The translations under genes were made by a program, and so were the position numbers. Below the pieces are notes generated by a model that made no database searches, had not been told where the DNA came from, and saw only the letters and a program-made list of their open reading frames with translations. This document shows positions 30,538 through 38,328 of a stretch of 38,328 nucleotides of DNA, one piece after another; positions within the stretch are counted from its first letter, which is position 1; each line of letters opens with the position of its first letter. The stretch is from an uncultured Lachnospiraceae bacterium (GTDB lineage Bacteria; Bacillota; Clostridia; Lachnospirales; Lachnospiraceae): contig CAMJGH010000017.1 of the NCBI GenBank assembly GCA_946405185.1, positions 1 through 38,328 on the forward strand, given 5' to 3'.

Positions 30538-30858
30538 ATGAAACTCTACCTGATCAGCGACAACACCGACACGCTCACCGGCATGCGTCTGGCGGGCATT
30601 GAAGGCGTGGTGGTGCACAAGGCGGACGAGATGGAAGAAGCCCTCGAGGCCGCCAAAGCCAACCCGGATTACGGCATCATCCTGATCACCGAAAAGCTGG
30701 CGAGGGATTTCCCGGAGGTAGCCGGCCCGGCCAAGGAGGCCGGCGGCCTGCCGCTCATCATCGAGATCCCGGACCGCCACGGGTCGTCCCGCACCCCGCA
30801 CTTCATCACCGATTACATCAGCGAAGCCGTCGGCCTGGGCGCCGGCGGGCAGCCGTGA
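30538..30858 (+). CDS. ntpG: V-type ATPase subunit F
   Basis: A 106-residue protein matching the small central-shaft subunit F (NtpG): KLYLISDNTDTLTGMRLAGIEG, a central YGIILITEKLA strand-helix and a C-terminal helix region. It starts 6 nt after the K gene. Confidence 0.9.
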   Translation: MKLYLISDNTDTLTGMRLAGIEGVVVHKADEMEEALEAAKANPDYGIILITEKLARDFPEVAGPAKEAGGLPLIIEIPDRHGSSRTPHFITDYISEAVGLGAGGQP

Positions 30859-30910
30859 ACGGCGCGGGCTCATCCCGCCGCGCCATGAATGAACACGCAA
30901 GGAGTCTGCT

Positions 30911-31504
30911 TTGCTGAACACCGAAGAAAAACTGCAAAACCTGCTCAACTCCTCCCTGCAGTCCACCAAGTCGGAGATCGCGCATACGCTCTCCGCGTAC
31001 ATCCGGACGCTCGATGAGGAGTACAGCGATCACTGCCAGAAGGCCCGCGTGCGCGCGGAGCACGAGGTGGAGCTGGAATCCGAGCGCCTCACCCGCGAGG
31101 GCAACCGGTCGCTCGCGGAGGAACAGCTGCACCTGCGCCGCCGCATCCGCCGCGAGGAGGAGGACCTGACCGCCCGCCTCTTTGAGGAGGTGGAGGACCG
31201 CCTGGAAGCCTACATGGCCACCCCGGCCTACAAGGAGCTCCTGCTCTCCCAGATCCAAAGCGCTGCCGCCTTTGCCGGCGGCCGTCCGGTGCAGATCTTT
31301 CTGGATCCGGCCGATGAGGAGCTGCTGGGTGAACTGACGGAGGCCTCCGGCCTGCCGCTTTTGCTGGCCGACCACTCGTTTCACGGCGGCACGCGGGCGC
31401 TGATCCCCGAGCGGCACATTCTGATCGACAACTCGTTCGAAAGCCGCCTCGAGGAAGTCCGCGCCGGCTTCTCATGGGAAAGGAGGGCCCGCCATGACGG
31501 ATAA
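30911..31504 (+). CDS. ntpE: V-type ATPase subunit E
   Basis: A 197-residue peripheral-stalk subunit. Residues 1-100 are a long charged coiled coil; the C-terminal domain (105-190) ends with IPERHILIDNSFESRLEEVR, a typical E-subunit motif. Start is TTG at 30911 with AAGGAG 6 nt upstream; no ATG fits. It overlaps subunit A by 11 nt. Confidence 0.9.
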   Translation: MLNTEEKLQNLLNSSLQSTKSEIAHTLSAYIRTLDEEYSDHCQKARVRAEHEVELESERLTREGNRSLAEEQLHLRRRIRREEEDLTARLFEEVEDRLEAYMATPAYKELLLSQIQSAAAFAGGRPVQIFLDPADEELLGELTEASGLPLLLADHSFHGGTRALIPERHILIDNSFESRLEEVRAGFSWERRARHDG

Positions 31505-33254
31505 GATCTACGGCATCAACGGCCCCATCGTCACCGTGAAAGACGCCGCAAACCTGCGCATGGGCGAGATGGTCTACGTGGGCGATGCCCGCCTGGTGGG
31601 CGAAGTCATCCGCCTCAGCAGCCGCCTCACCACCATCGAAGTCTACGAGGAGACCTCCGGCCTGAAGCCCGGCGAACCCGTGGAATCCACCGGCGCGCCG
31701 CTCTCCATCGAGTTGGGCCCCGGCATCCTCTCCTCCATCTTTGACGGCATCGAGCGGCCGCTCTCCGAAATTGAAAAGAGCGCCGGCTTCTACATCCCGC
31801 GCATCGCCGTGGTCAAGAACCTGGATGAAACCGTGAAGCGCCCGGCCACCGTTCTGGTCAAAAAAGGCGACCGCGTCTTCCCCGGCACCGTCATCGCGGA
31901 GGTTCCGGAGACCGATGCCATCGTGCACAAAGTCATGGTGCCGCCGGACATGGAGGGCGTGATCACCTGGGCCGCGCCGGACGGGGACTACACAATCCGC
32001 GAGAAACTGGCCGTCCTGCAGCTGCCGGACGGCACCGAGAAGGACCTCACCATGGTGCAGCGCTGGCCCATCCGCGTGCCGCGCCCGGTGAACCGCCGCT
32101 ACCCGGCCGCGCAGCCGCTTCTGACCGGACAGCGCATCTTTGACACGCTCTTCCCCATCGCCAAGGGCGGTACCGCCGCCATCCCGGGCGGGTTCGGCAC
32201 CGGCAAGACCATGAGCCAGCACCAGATCGCCAAGTGGTCCGATGCGGACATCATCCTCTACATCGGGTGCGGTGAGCGCGGCAATGAGATGACGGACGTC
32301 CTCACGGAGTTCGCCAAGCTGGTGGACCCGCGCACGGAAAAGCCGCTGCTGGCCCGCACCGTGCTGATTGCCAACACCTCCAACATGCCGGTGGCGGCCC
32401 GCGAGGCTTCCATTTACACCGGCGTGACGCTGGCCGAGTACTACCGCGACATGGGGTACCACGTGGCCATCATGGCGGATTCCACCTCCCGCTGGGCCGA
32501 AGCCCTGCGTGAGCTCTCCGGGCGCCTCGAGGAGATGCCCGCCGAGGAAGGCTTCCCGGCCTATCTGGCCAGCCGCCTCTCGGCCTTCTACGAGCGCGCC
32601 GGCATGGTCAGTAACCTGAACGGCACCGAGGGGTCCGTCACCATCATCGGCGCGGTCTCCCCGCAGGGCGGCGACTTTTCCGAGCCCGTCACGCAGAACA
32701 CCAAGCGCTTCGTGCGGTGCTTCTGGGGGCTGGACAAGGCGCTGGCCTACGCCCGCCACTATCCCGCCGTCAACTGGCTGACCAGCTACAGCGAGTACAT
32801 GGACGACCTGGCGCCGTGGTACCAGACGAACGTGGGAAGGGATTTCCTCGGCAACCGCGCCCGCATGATCGCCATCCTCACGCAGGAGGCCAGCCTGAAC
32901 GAGATCGTCAAGCTGATCGGCGCGGACGTCCTGCCGGATGACCAGAAGCTGACATTGGAGATCGCCCGCGTCATCCGCCTGGGCTTCCTGCAGCAGAACG
33001 CCTTCCACCCGCAGGATACCTGCGTGCCCATGGCCAAGCAGGCGGCCATGCTCTCGCTCATCTGCGAGCTCTACGACACCTGCCGGTCGCTGATCACCAT
33101 GGGCATGCCCATGAGCGTGTTAAAGGAAAGCGATATCTTTGAGCGGATCATCGCCATCAAATACGACGTCGACAACGACGACACTGAAGCCTTCGCCAAA
33201 TACCGCGCGGAGATTCAGGCCTTCTACGACGACGTCCTGCAGAGGAACGGATAA
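31494..33254 (+). CDS. ntpA: V-type ATPase catalytic subunit A
   Basis: A 586-residue catalytic subunit. Walker A GGFGTGKT is at 232-239. The A-specific non-homologous insertion (about 115-180) and [27 protein letters not shown] and [20 protein letters not shown] motifs are all present. It hydrolyses or makes ATP at the interface with subunit B. AAAGGAGG lies upstream of the ATG, within the E gene. Confidence 0.97.
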   Translation: MTDKIYGINGPIVTVKDAANLRMGEMVYVGDARLVGEVIRLSSRLTTIEVYEETSGLKPGEPVESTGAPLSIELGPGILSSIFDGIERPLSEIEKSAGFYIPRIAVVKNLDETVKRPATVLVKKGDRVFPGTVIAEVPETDAIVHKVMVPPDMEGVITWAAPDGDYTIREKLAVLQLPDGTEKDLTMVQRWPIRVPRPVNRRYPAAQPLLTGQRIFDTLFPIAKGGTAAIPGGFGTGKTMSQHQIAKWSDADIILYIGCGERGNEMTDVLTEFAKLVDPRTEKPLLARTVLIANTSNMPVAAREASIYTGVTLAEYYRDMGYHVAIMADSTSRWAEALRELSGRLEEMPAEEGFPAYLASRLSAFYERAGMVSNLNGTEGSVTIIGAVSPQGGDFSEPVTQNTKRFVRCFWGLDKALAYARHYPAVNWLTSYSEYMDDLAPWYQTNVGRDFLGNRARMIAILTQEASLNEIVKLIGADVLPDDQKLTLEIARVIRLGFLQQNAFHPQDTCVPMAKQAAMLSLICELYDTCRSLITMGMPMSVLKESDIFERIIAIKYDVDNDDTEAFAKYRAEIQAFYDDVLQRNG

Positions 33255-34666
33255 TGGCCATTGACTATCTGGGGCTGACATCGGTGAGCGGATCGCTTCT
33301 CGTGCTCGAGGGCGTCGAAAACGCCGCCTACGACGAGATCGTGGAGCTGCGCGTGGACGGCCGCGAGCGCAAGCTCGGCCGCATCATCGAGATCTATGAA
33401 GACAAGGCGGTCATCCAGGTCTTTGAGAGCCCGGACAACATCAGCCTGAACAACACCCACGTGCGCTTAAGCGGACGGCCGCTTTCCCTCGCGCTCTCGC
33501 CGGACATCCTCGGCCGCACGTTTGACGGCCTGGGCCGCCCCATCGACAACCTGGGGCCGGTGGTCTCAAACATCCGGCGCGACGTGAACGGCCTGCCCTT
33601 AAACCCGGTCTCCCGCGAGTACCCGCGCAACTACATCAACACCGGCATTTCGGCCATCGACGGCCTGACCACACTGATCCGCGGGCAGAAGCTCCCCATC
33701 TTTTCGGGCAACGGCCTGCCGCACGACCGGCTGGCCGCGCAGATCGTCCGCCAGGCCTCCATCACCGGCGCCGATGCGGACAGTTTCGGCATCGTCTTTG
33801 CCGCCATGGGCGTCAAGCACGACGTGGCCGACTACTTCATGCGCACCTTTGAGGAGAGCGGTGTGGGCGACCACGTGACCACCTTCCTGAACCTTGCGAA
33901 CGACCCGGTCGTGGAGCGCGTGGTCACGCCGCGCGTGGCCTTAACGGCCGCCGAGTACCTGGCGTTCGAGTGCCACATGCACATCCTGGTCATCCTGACG
34001 GACATGACGTCGTTCGCCGAAGCCCTGCGCGAGATCTCCTCCGCCAAGGGTGAGATCCCGTCCCGCAAGGGGTATCCGGGGTACCTCTATTCCGAGCTGG
34101 CAAGCCTCTATGAGCGCGCCGGCACCGTGGCGGGCGTGGAGGGGTCGGTCACGCAGATCCCCATCCTGACCATGCCGAACGACGACATCACCCACCCCAT
34201 CCCGGACCTCACGGGCTACATTACCGAGGGGCAGATCGTGCTGGACAGACAGCTCCACGGCCAGGGCATCTACCCGCCCATCAATGTGCTGCCGTCGCTC
34301 TCGCGCCTCATGAAGGACGGCATCGGCGAGGGCTACACCCGCGCGGACCATCAGGATGTGGCCAACCAGCTCTTCGCCAGCTACGCCCGCGTGGGCGATG
34401 CCCGCGCGCTGGCTTCGGTCATCGGCGAGGACGAACTCTCGCCCATCGACCAGACGTATCTGGCCTTCGGCCGCGCCTTTGAGTCCACGTTTGTAGGCCA
34501 GGGGGCCGATGAAAACCGCTCCATCGAGGAGACGCTGGATCTGGGCTGGGAGCTTTTGCGGATGCTGCCGCGCACCGAGCTTGACCGCGTGAACACGAAG
34601 GTGCTGGACCAGTACTACCCCCGCGAGCCGGAAGAAGAAACCGCCGCTGAAGGAGAAGACGCGTGA
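33254..34666 (+). CDS. ntpB: V-type ATPase regulatory subunit B
   Basis: A 470-residue non-catalytic nucleotide-binding subunit. It lacks a P-loop ([15 protein letters not shown] replaces it) and carries [35 protein letters not shown] and [16 protein letters not shown]. Overlaps A by one base (TAATG) and D by 4 nt (GTGA). Confidence 0.97.
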   Translation: MAIDYLGLTSVSGSLLVLEGVENAAYDEIVELRVDGRERKLGRIIEIYEDKAVIQVFESPDNISLNNTHVRLSGRPLSLALSPDILGRTFDGLGRPIDNLGPVVSNIRRDVNGLPLNPVSREYPRNYINTGISAIDGLTTLIRGQKLPIFSGNGLPHDRLAAQIVRQASITGADADSFGIVFAAMGVKHDVADYFMRTFEESGVGDHVTTFLNLANDPVVERVVTPRVALTAAEYLAFECHMHILVILTDMTSFAEALREISSAKGEIPSRKGYPGYLYSELASLYERAGTVAGVEGSVTQIPILTMPNDDITHPIPDLTGYITEGQIVLDRQLHGQGIYPPINVLPSLSRLMKDGIGEGYTRADHQDVANQLFASYARVGDARALASVIGEDELSPIDQTYLAFGRAFESTFVGQGADENRSIEETLDLGWELLRMLPRTELDRVNTKVLDQYYPREPEEETAAEGEDA

Positions 34667-35289
34667 ACCCCAACGAATTTCCCACCAAAGGAAATCTGAT
34701 CGCGGCCAGGAACTCGCTCGCGCTGGCCCGTCAGGGGTACGACCTGATGGACCGCAAGCGCAACATCCTGGTGCGGGAGCTCATGGATCTGATCGACCGG
34801 GCCAGCGACCTGCAGTCGAAGATCCTGGACACCTACCGCGCTGCCTACGCCGCGCTGCAGACGGCCTCCATCCAGCTGGGCATGGAGACCGTGGAGGAGT
34901 GCGCGCGCTCGGTGCCGCTGGAGACCTCCGTGCAGATCAAGACGCGCTCCATCATGGGCGTGGAGATCCCGCTGGTGGAGTACAACCGGCGCGACCTGCT
35001 GCTCTCCTATGGCTTCAACGGCACGTCGTCCGCGCTGGATGAAGCCCGTCAGCGCTTTGTGGACGTCAAGTACCTGACGCTGGAGCTGGCCATGACCGAG
35101 ACGGCGGCCTACCGCCTGGCGGCCAACATCCGCCGCACGCAGAAGCGCTCCAACGCGCTGAAGAACGTGACCATCCCCCAGTACGAAGAACTGGTGCGCA
35201 CCATCGCGGAGGCGCTCGAAGAAAAAGACCGCGAAGAATTCACAAGACTCAAAGTCATCAAGAGACGGAGCGAGGAGGCTGCCGGATGA
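34663..35289 (+). CDS. ntpD: V-type ATPase subunit D (central shaft)
   Basis: A 208-residue coiled-coil subunit that forms the rotor axle. N-terminal [34 protein letters not shown] and C-terminal [21 protein letters not shown] are the two family signatures. Start GTG at 34663 overlaps the B stop (GTGA). It overlaps the following S11-family gene by 4 nt. Confidence 0.96.
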   Translation: MNPNEFPTKGNLIAARNSLALARQGYDLMDRKRNILVRELMDLIDRASDLQSKILDTYRAAYAALQTASIQLGMETVEECARSVPLETSVQIKTRSIMGVEIPLVEYNRRDLLLSYGFNGTSSALDEARQRFVDVKYLTLELAMTETAAYRLAANIRRTQKRSNALKNVTIPQYEELVRTIAEALEEKDREEFTRLKVIKRRSEEAAG

Positions 35290-36611
35290 AGACACTGCGA
35301 ACCATCGCCGGGTGGCTGGCTGCCCTGCTCTTTCTGACCGCCGCCTTTTCCGGCCGGGCGCTGGCCGCCGGCGCGCCGGTGACGGCCGTGCTGACGGGCG
35401 GGGAAGCGGTCACCTTCCCGGAGGGGTGGCCCGTGCCGCCCGAGATCACCGCTCCCTCCGCCATCGTGGCGGATGCGGACACCGGCGCCATCCTCTACGC
35501 CAAGGATCCGGACCGCACCTGCGATCCGGGCGGGACGGCCAAGCTGATGACGGCGCTCCTGACACTGGAAGATCTGCCGCTCACAGAGGTCATCACCTTC
35601 TCCAACAAGGCCATCCAGAGCCTGCCGGCCGGCGCCACGCACGTGGCCATCAAGCGCGACGAGCAGCTGTCCGTGCGCGACTGCCTCTACGGGCTGCTGC
35701 TGCCCGGCGCCAACGAGATCGCCTTCATGCTGGCCGAGCGCATCGCGGGCGATGCCGGGTCATTCGCCGTAAAGATGAACAGCCGGGCCGCGGAGCTGGG
35801 GTGCTACAATTCGCAGTTTTCCGGGCCGACCGGCCTGCAGGTGGAGCCGGCCGTGACCACGGCCTACGACCTGCTGCTGCTCTTTGAAGCCTGCCTGGCG
35901 GAGCCGGCCTTTACGCCCATCGACGGCGCCAGTTCCTACACCATCCAGCCCACCAACAAGACGGGCGATTCCCGCCCCATGGCCAACGCCTTCCTGTACT
36001 GCCGCCGCGGTTCGGACTACTACGATGCCCGCGTGACGGCGGGCCGCATCGGGTCCGGTGCAGACGGCGGGGTCTCGCTGGTGGCCTGTGCGGGCGACGG
36101 CACCCGGCGTGTCATCGTGGTGCTGACCGGCGCCACCTATGAAGCCGCCTACGGCGAGGGGCGCATCCTCATCGACTTTGCCCTGAACTCTTTCGTCAAC
36201 GTGGACGCCTCCCAGCTGGAGAACCGTTTTCTGGCCACGGGCGATGCCGGCAACATTCTGGGCCTTCCGCGCCCGCCCGCCGGCGCCCAGTCCGTGCCGG
36301 AGTACACCTACCTGACCATGCCGGCCCGGGGCGATGAGACGGTCTTTGCCCCCACGCTGCGCGAGGTGGCGTCCGGCACCCGTGTGATCTACACCTACGA
36401 GGGCGTGCCGGCCGGCACGGCGCTGCTGCGGAGCAGCGCTGCAAACTACCAGGCCGAGTACCGGCACCTGGCAGCCTCCGAGACCCTGCCCATCCGCTTT
36501 GTCTCGCTCTGGATACCGGTGCTGGCGGGTGCAGGGCTTCTCATGGTGATCCTGCTGGTGGTGCTGCTGGTGCAGCGGCACAAGCGGCGGGGGCGGTTCT
36601 CGATGCGGTAA
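35286..36611 (+). CDS. DacF-like S11 family protein with degenerate active site
   Basis: A 441-residue protein related to D-alanyl-D-alanine carboxypeptidases. It has a signal peptide (1-28, ending near ALAAGA), an S11-type domain (about 55-290), a second domain (about 295-410) and a C-terminal membrane helix (about 412-432) with a basic tail. All three catalytic motifs are altered: SxxK reads GTAK (residues 83-86, Ser to Gly), SxN reads GAN (141-143, Ser to Gly) and KTG reads RIG (254-256). The surrounding family residues (MTALLTLED, LPAGATHVAIK, FSGPTGL, VSLVACAG) are kept. Peptidase activity is therefore unlikely; a peptidoglycan-binding or scaffold role is inference. It overlaps the V-ATPase D gene by 4 nt (ATGA), so it belongs to that operon. 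Confidence 0.85.
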   Translation: MKTLRTIAGWLAALLFLTAAFSGRALAAGAPVTAVLTGGEAVTFPEGWPVPPEITAPSAIVADADTGAILYAKDPDRTCDPGGTAKLMTALLTLEDLPLTEVITFSNKAIQSLPAGATHVAIKRDEQLSVRDCLYGLLLPGANEIAFMLAERIAGDAGSFAVKMNSRAAELGCYNSQFSGPTGLQVEPAVTTAYDLLLLFEACLAEPAFTPIDGASSYTIQPTNKTGDSRPMANAFLYCRRGSDYYDARVTAGRIGSGADGGVSLVACAGDGTRRVIVVLTGATYEAAYGEGRILIDFALNSFVNVDASQLENRFLATGDAGNILGLPRPPAGAQSVPEYTYLTMPARGDETVFAPTLREVASGTRVIYTYEGVPAGTALLRSSAANYQAEYRHLAASETLPIRFVSLWIPVLAGAGLLMVILLVVLLVQRHKRRGRFSMR

Positions 36612-36637
36612 GGATCACCCTCCGCCTGCGATGCTTA

Positions 36638-36673
36638 CGGCCGCGGATCGTGACGGCCGGAGACGGTTTTCAA
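36638..36673 (+). terminator. Possible weak terminator of the V-ATPase operon
   Basis: ACGGCCG near 36637-36643 can pair with CGGCCGG at 36654-36660, followed by TTTT at 36667-36670. The stem is short and the T-run is offset. Confidence 0.3.
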
Positions 36674-36680
36674 ATGCCGG

Positions 36681-36709
36681 TTGAACCACCGCTTCCAGTG
36701 TGTTAAAAT
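36681..36709 (+). promoter_or_regulatory. Promoter of the isomerase-like gene
   Basis: TTGAAC at 36681-36686, 17 nt, then TAAAAT at 36704-36709. Confidence 0.8.
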
Positions 36710-36737
36710 ACTGTCAGACAGTGTCCCGGACGGGACA
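36710..36737. promoter_or_regulatory. Two adjoining palindromes at the start of transcription
   Basis: ACTGTCAGACAGT (36710-36722) is perfect around a central A, and TGTCCCGGACGGGACA (36722-36737) is perfect except its two central bases. Both contain TGTC/GACA half-sites and cover the expected +1 position, as TetR-type operators often do. A leader hairpin in the mRNA is the alternative. Confidence 0.55.
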
Positions 36738-36758
36738 GCGCAAGGAGGTTTTATCATC

Positions 36759-38162
36759 ATGGCCAACGTAAACGATCGCGTCTGCATCATCGGCGGCGGC
36801 CCGGCCGGCATCTCCGCTGCCATGTACCTGCAGAAAAAAGGCTACCAGAACTACGAGATCTATGAGAAACTCAACAAAGTCGGCGGCAAGGCCTACTCGC
36901 CCCGCATCAGCGTGAACGGCGAAGAGCGCACCTACGAGACCGGCGCCATCATGGGCGCCAAGACGTACTACGCCGTGCATGAAGTGGAGGAATTCGGCGG
37001 TGCCACCCACGAGGACGGCCCGAACATGCGCCGCATGTACCGCAACTCCAAGGGTCAGGAGATCTTCCCCTTCGATCCCAAGAAGGACTTCTCCCCCAAG
37101 AAGCTGCTCGACCTCATCAAGCTGAAAAAGCAGATGAAAAAACTGGTCGAGATCATGAACACCAAGTACCGCGGGTATGACTGCTACGGGCACATCGGCG
37201 TGGCCAACGGCCGCTACTACGGCCTCTCCAAGATGGAAGGCAACGCCCTGCAGCACATCGAAGGCGTCAACCCCAACCTGAAAGACCTGGCACTTCCGTT
37301 CGACGAGTTCTGCCGCATCAACGGCGTCGAGGAAGTCATGAAGATCTGGATCGGCCCGTACACGTCGTTCGGCTACGGCTACTTCGACGAGATCCCGGCC
37401 GCCTACGTCATGAAGTACCTGGACACCACCACCGCCATCGAGTTCGTGGCCATGCGCCTGTGGACCTGGAAGGAGGGCACGCAGAGTATCTACGAGAAGG
37501 CCAACGAAAAGCTGCTGCACCCGGCACACCTGAACCACGAGGTAGTCAAGGTGGAGCGCCCGGCGGACGGCAAGGTGTACGTCACCGTCAAGGGTCCGGA
37601 AGGCGAGAAGGTCGAGGAGTTTGACAAGCTCATCGTCACCACCCCGCTCGACTACTTCAAGAACTATGCGGACGCCCGCGAGGACGAGAAGGAACTCTTC
37701 TCCAAGATCATCCACGAGAAGTACGTGGACTTCATCGCCAAGTTCGACGAGAACGCCGGCCCTACCATCTCCGGCTACATCTTCGACAACATGGTGCCCG
37801 AGCGTCTGGGCCACGCCATGGTCTACTACCACCGCTGGGAAGACCAGAAGGCCAACTGCCCGTCCACGGTCTACGCGCTGCGCAACCACCTGGGCAGCAA
37901 GGACGTCACCTACGACTACACCATCCGCACCATGGAGAAAGACATGGCGCTGTGCGGCTTCCCGGTCAAGGAACGCCTCTACGAGCAGGAAAGCTACTAC
38001 TGCCCGCACGTCTCGCCGTATGACTACGCCGACGGGTGGTACGACAAGCTCGAAGCCATGCAGGGCAAGCAGAACACCTTCTACGCCGGCGAGATCATCT
38101 CCTTCGGCGACATGGAAGACACCTGCGCGGCCAGCAAGGACATCGTCGAGCGGTTCTTCTAA
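36759..38162 (+). CDS. FAD-dependent fatty acid isomerase-like protein (PAI/linoleate isomerase family)
   Basis: A 467-residue flavoprotein of the amine-oxidase fold. The FAD-binding Rossmann motif is CIIGGGPAGISAAMYL (9-24), followed by YEKLNKVGGKAYS. From memory it closely follows the Cutibacterium acnes polyunsaturated fatty acid isomerase, which makes trans-10,cis-12 conjugated linoleate: shared stretches include YETGAIMG, LPFDEF, AAYVMKYLD, TISGYIFDNMVPERLGH, MVYYHRWED and NTFYAGEIISFG. No signal peptide is seen. Start ATG 36759 has AAGGAGG upstream; the frame to 36681 would run through the promoter. Substrate in this organism is unproven. Confidence 0.85.
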   Translation: MANVNDRVCIIGGGPAGISAAMYLQKKGYQNYEIYEKLNKVGGKAYSPRISVNGEERTYETGAIMGAKTYYAVHEVEEFGGATHEDGPNMRRMYRNSKGQEIFPFDPKKDFSPKKLLDLIKLKKQMKKLVEIMNTKYRGYDCYGHIGVANGRYYGLSKMEGNALQHIEGVNPNLKDLALPFDEFCRINGVEEVMKIWIGPYTSFGYGYFDEIPAAYVMKYLDTTTAIEFVAMRLWTWKEGTQSIYEKANEKLLHPAHLNHEVVKVERPADGKVYVTVKGPEGEKVEEFDKLIVTTPLDYFKNYADAREDEKELFSKIIHEKYVDFIAKFDENAGPTISGYIFDNMVPERLGHAMVYYHRWEDQKANCPSTVYALRNHLGSKDVTYDYTIRTMEKDMALCGFPVKERLYEQESYYCPHVSPYDYADGWYDKLEAMQGKQNTFYAGEIISFGDMEDTCAASKDIVERFF

Positions 38163-38186
38163 AGACATTTTCATCCAAAACAAACG

Positions 38187-38213
38187 GGGGCGGCTCCTTG
38201 CGGGAGCCGCCCC
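38187..38213 (+). terminator. Terminator of the isomerase-like gene
   Basis: GGGGCGGCTCC (38187-38197) pairs perfectly with GGAGCCGCCCC (38203-38213), 24 nt after the stop. The following T-run is weak (GATTTGT). From 38214 to the window end (115 nt) I see no feature. Confidence 0.75.
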
Positions 38214-38328
38214 TGATTTGTCTGACAGAAATGCTCAGTCCTGTTTCTTTCTCATATGCAAACTCTCCTGAATGCCGAGCAGTCATTTCCACAGGCAGCA
38301 AGTATTCTGTCCATTCTTTTTCTCCATC

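Noticed and set aside
35286..36611. Sequencing error as the reason for the missing catalytic serine
   Set aside because: Three separate motifs are changed by substitutions in an otherwise open and family-like frame; a single error cannot explain it.
38095..38301. Minus-strand frame at the right edge
   Set aside because: It reads through the isomerase terminator and ends antisense to the isomerase gene; no ribosome site. A gene end entering from beyond the window cannot be wholly excluded but is not supported.
1..38328. CRISPR arrays, transposases, prophage genes
   Set aside because: No regularly spaced repeats with spacers, and no transposase, integrase or phage-like protein seen. The 20716-20962 palindrome has no associated transposase.

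Overview
The window is GC-rich (roughly 60-65% by eye) and almost fully coding. Ribosome sites are strong (AGGAGG-type), many start/stop codons overlap in the ATGA style, and several promoters fit a TTGACA-N17-TATAAT pattern. An oxygen-sensitive glycyl radical enzyme, a V-type ATPase, DegV and a lone BlaI-type repressor suggest an anaerobic, probably gut-dwelling, high-GC Clostridia-like Firmicute. No marker present allows a species call.

Positions 1-1776 hold an AraC-type regulator (+) converging on a DUF4342 protein (-). Positions 1777-15972 are one long minus-strand operon for a glycyl-radical-enzyme bacterial microcompartment (GRM type, the fucose/rhamnose 1,2-propanediol kind). In transcription order it encodes: diol dehydratase (glycyl radical), its radical-SAM activase, PduU/EutS-type shell protein, PduV/EutP GTPase, class II aldolase, CoA-acylating aldehyde dehydrogenase, alcohol dehydrogenase, four BMC-H shell proteins, PduL, EutN vertex protein, PduS, PduT, a DeoR regulator, a ParA-type ATPase and a small Lys/Ala/Pro-rich protein. 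The expected flow is fuculose-1-P or rhamnulose-1-P to lactaldehyde, then 1,2-propanediol, propionaldehyde, and finally propionyl-CoA/propionyl-P plus propanol. The sugar kinase, isomerase, permease and propionate kinase are not in the window. A consensus promoter and an array of TGTG-core repeats precede the operon. Its last two genes look like a McdAB-style positioning pair.

Positions 16047-20702 are housekeeping and small units: M18 aminopeptidase (-), Gfo/Idh/MocA oxidoreductase (+), BlaI-family repressor (-), tRNA-Ala(CGC) (-), a 23-codon ORF with its own promoter (+), and DegV (+). A long imperfect palindrome (20716-20962) follows DegV. Positions 21065-26588 are a minus-strand operon trmB - heterodimeric ABC exporter - MFS transporter.

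Positions 26666-36611 are a plus-strand V-type ATPase operon (G/H-like, C, I, K, F, E, A, B, D) whose last gene, overlapping by 4 nt, is a membrane-anchored S11-family (DacF-like) protein with all three catalytic motifs changed. Positions 36681-38213 carry a separately promoted FAD-dependent protein that resembles the Cutibacterium acnes linoleate isomerase, with two adjacent palindromes over its start of transcription, and a terminator.
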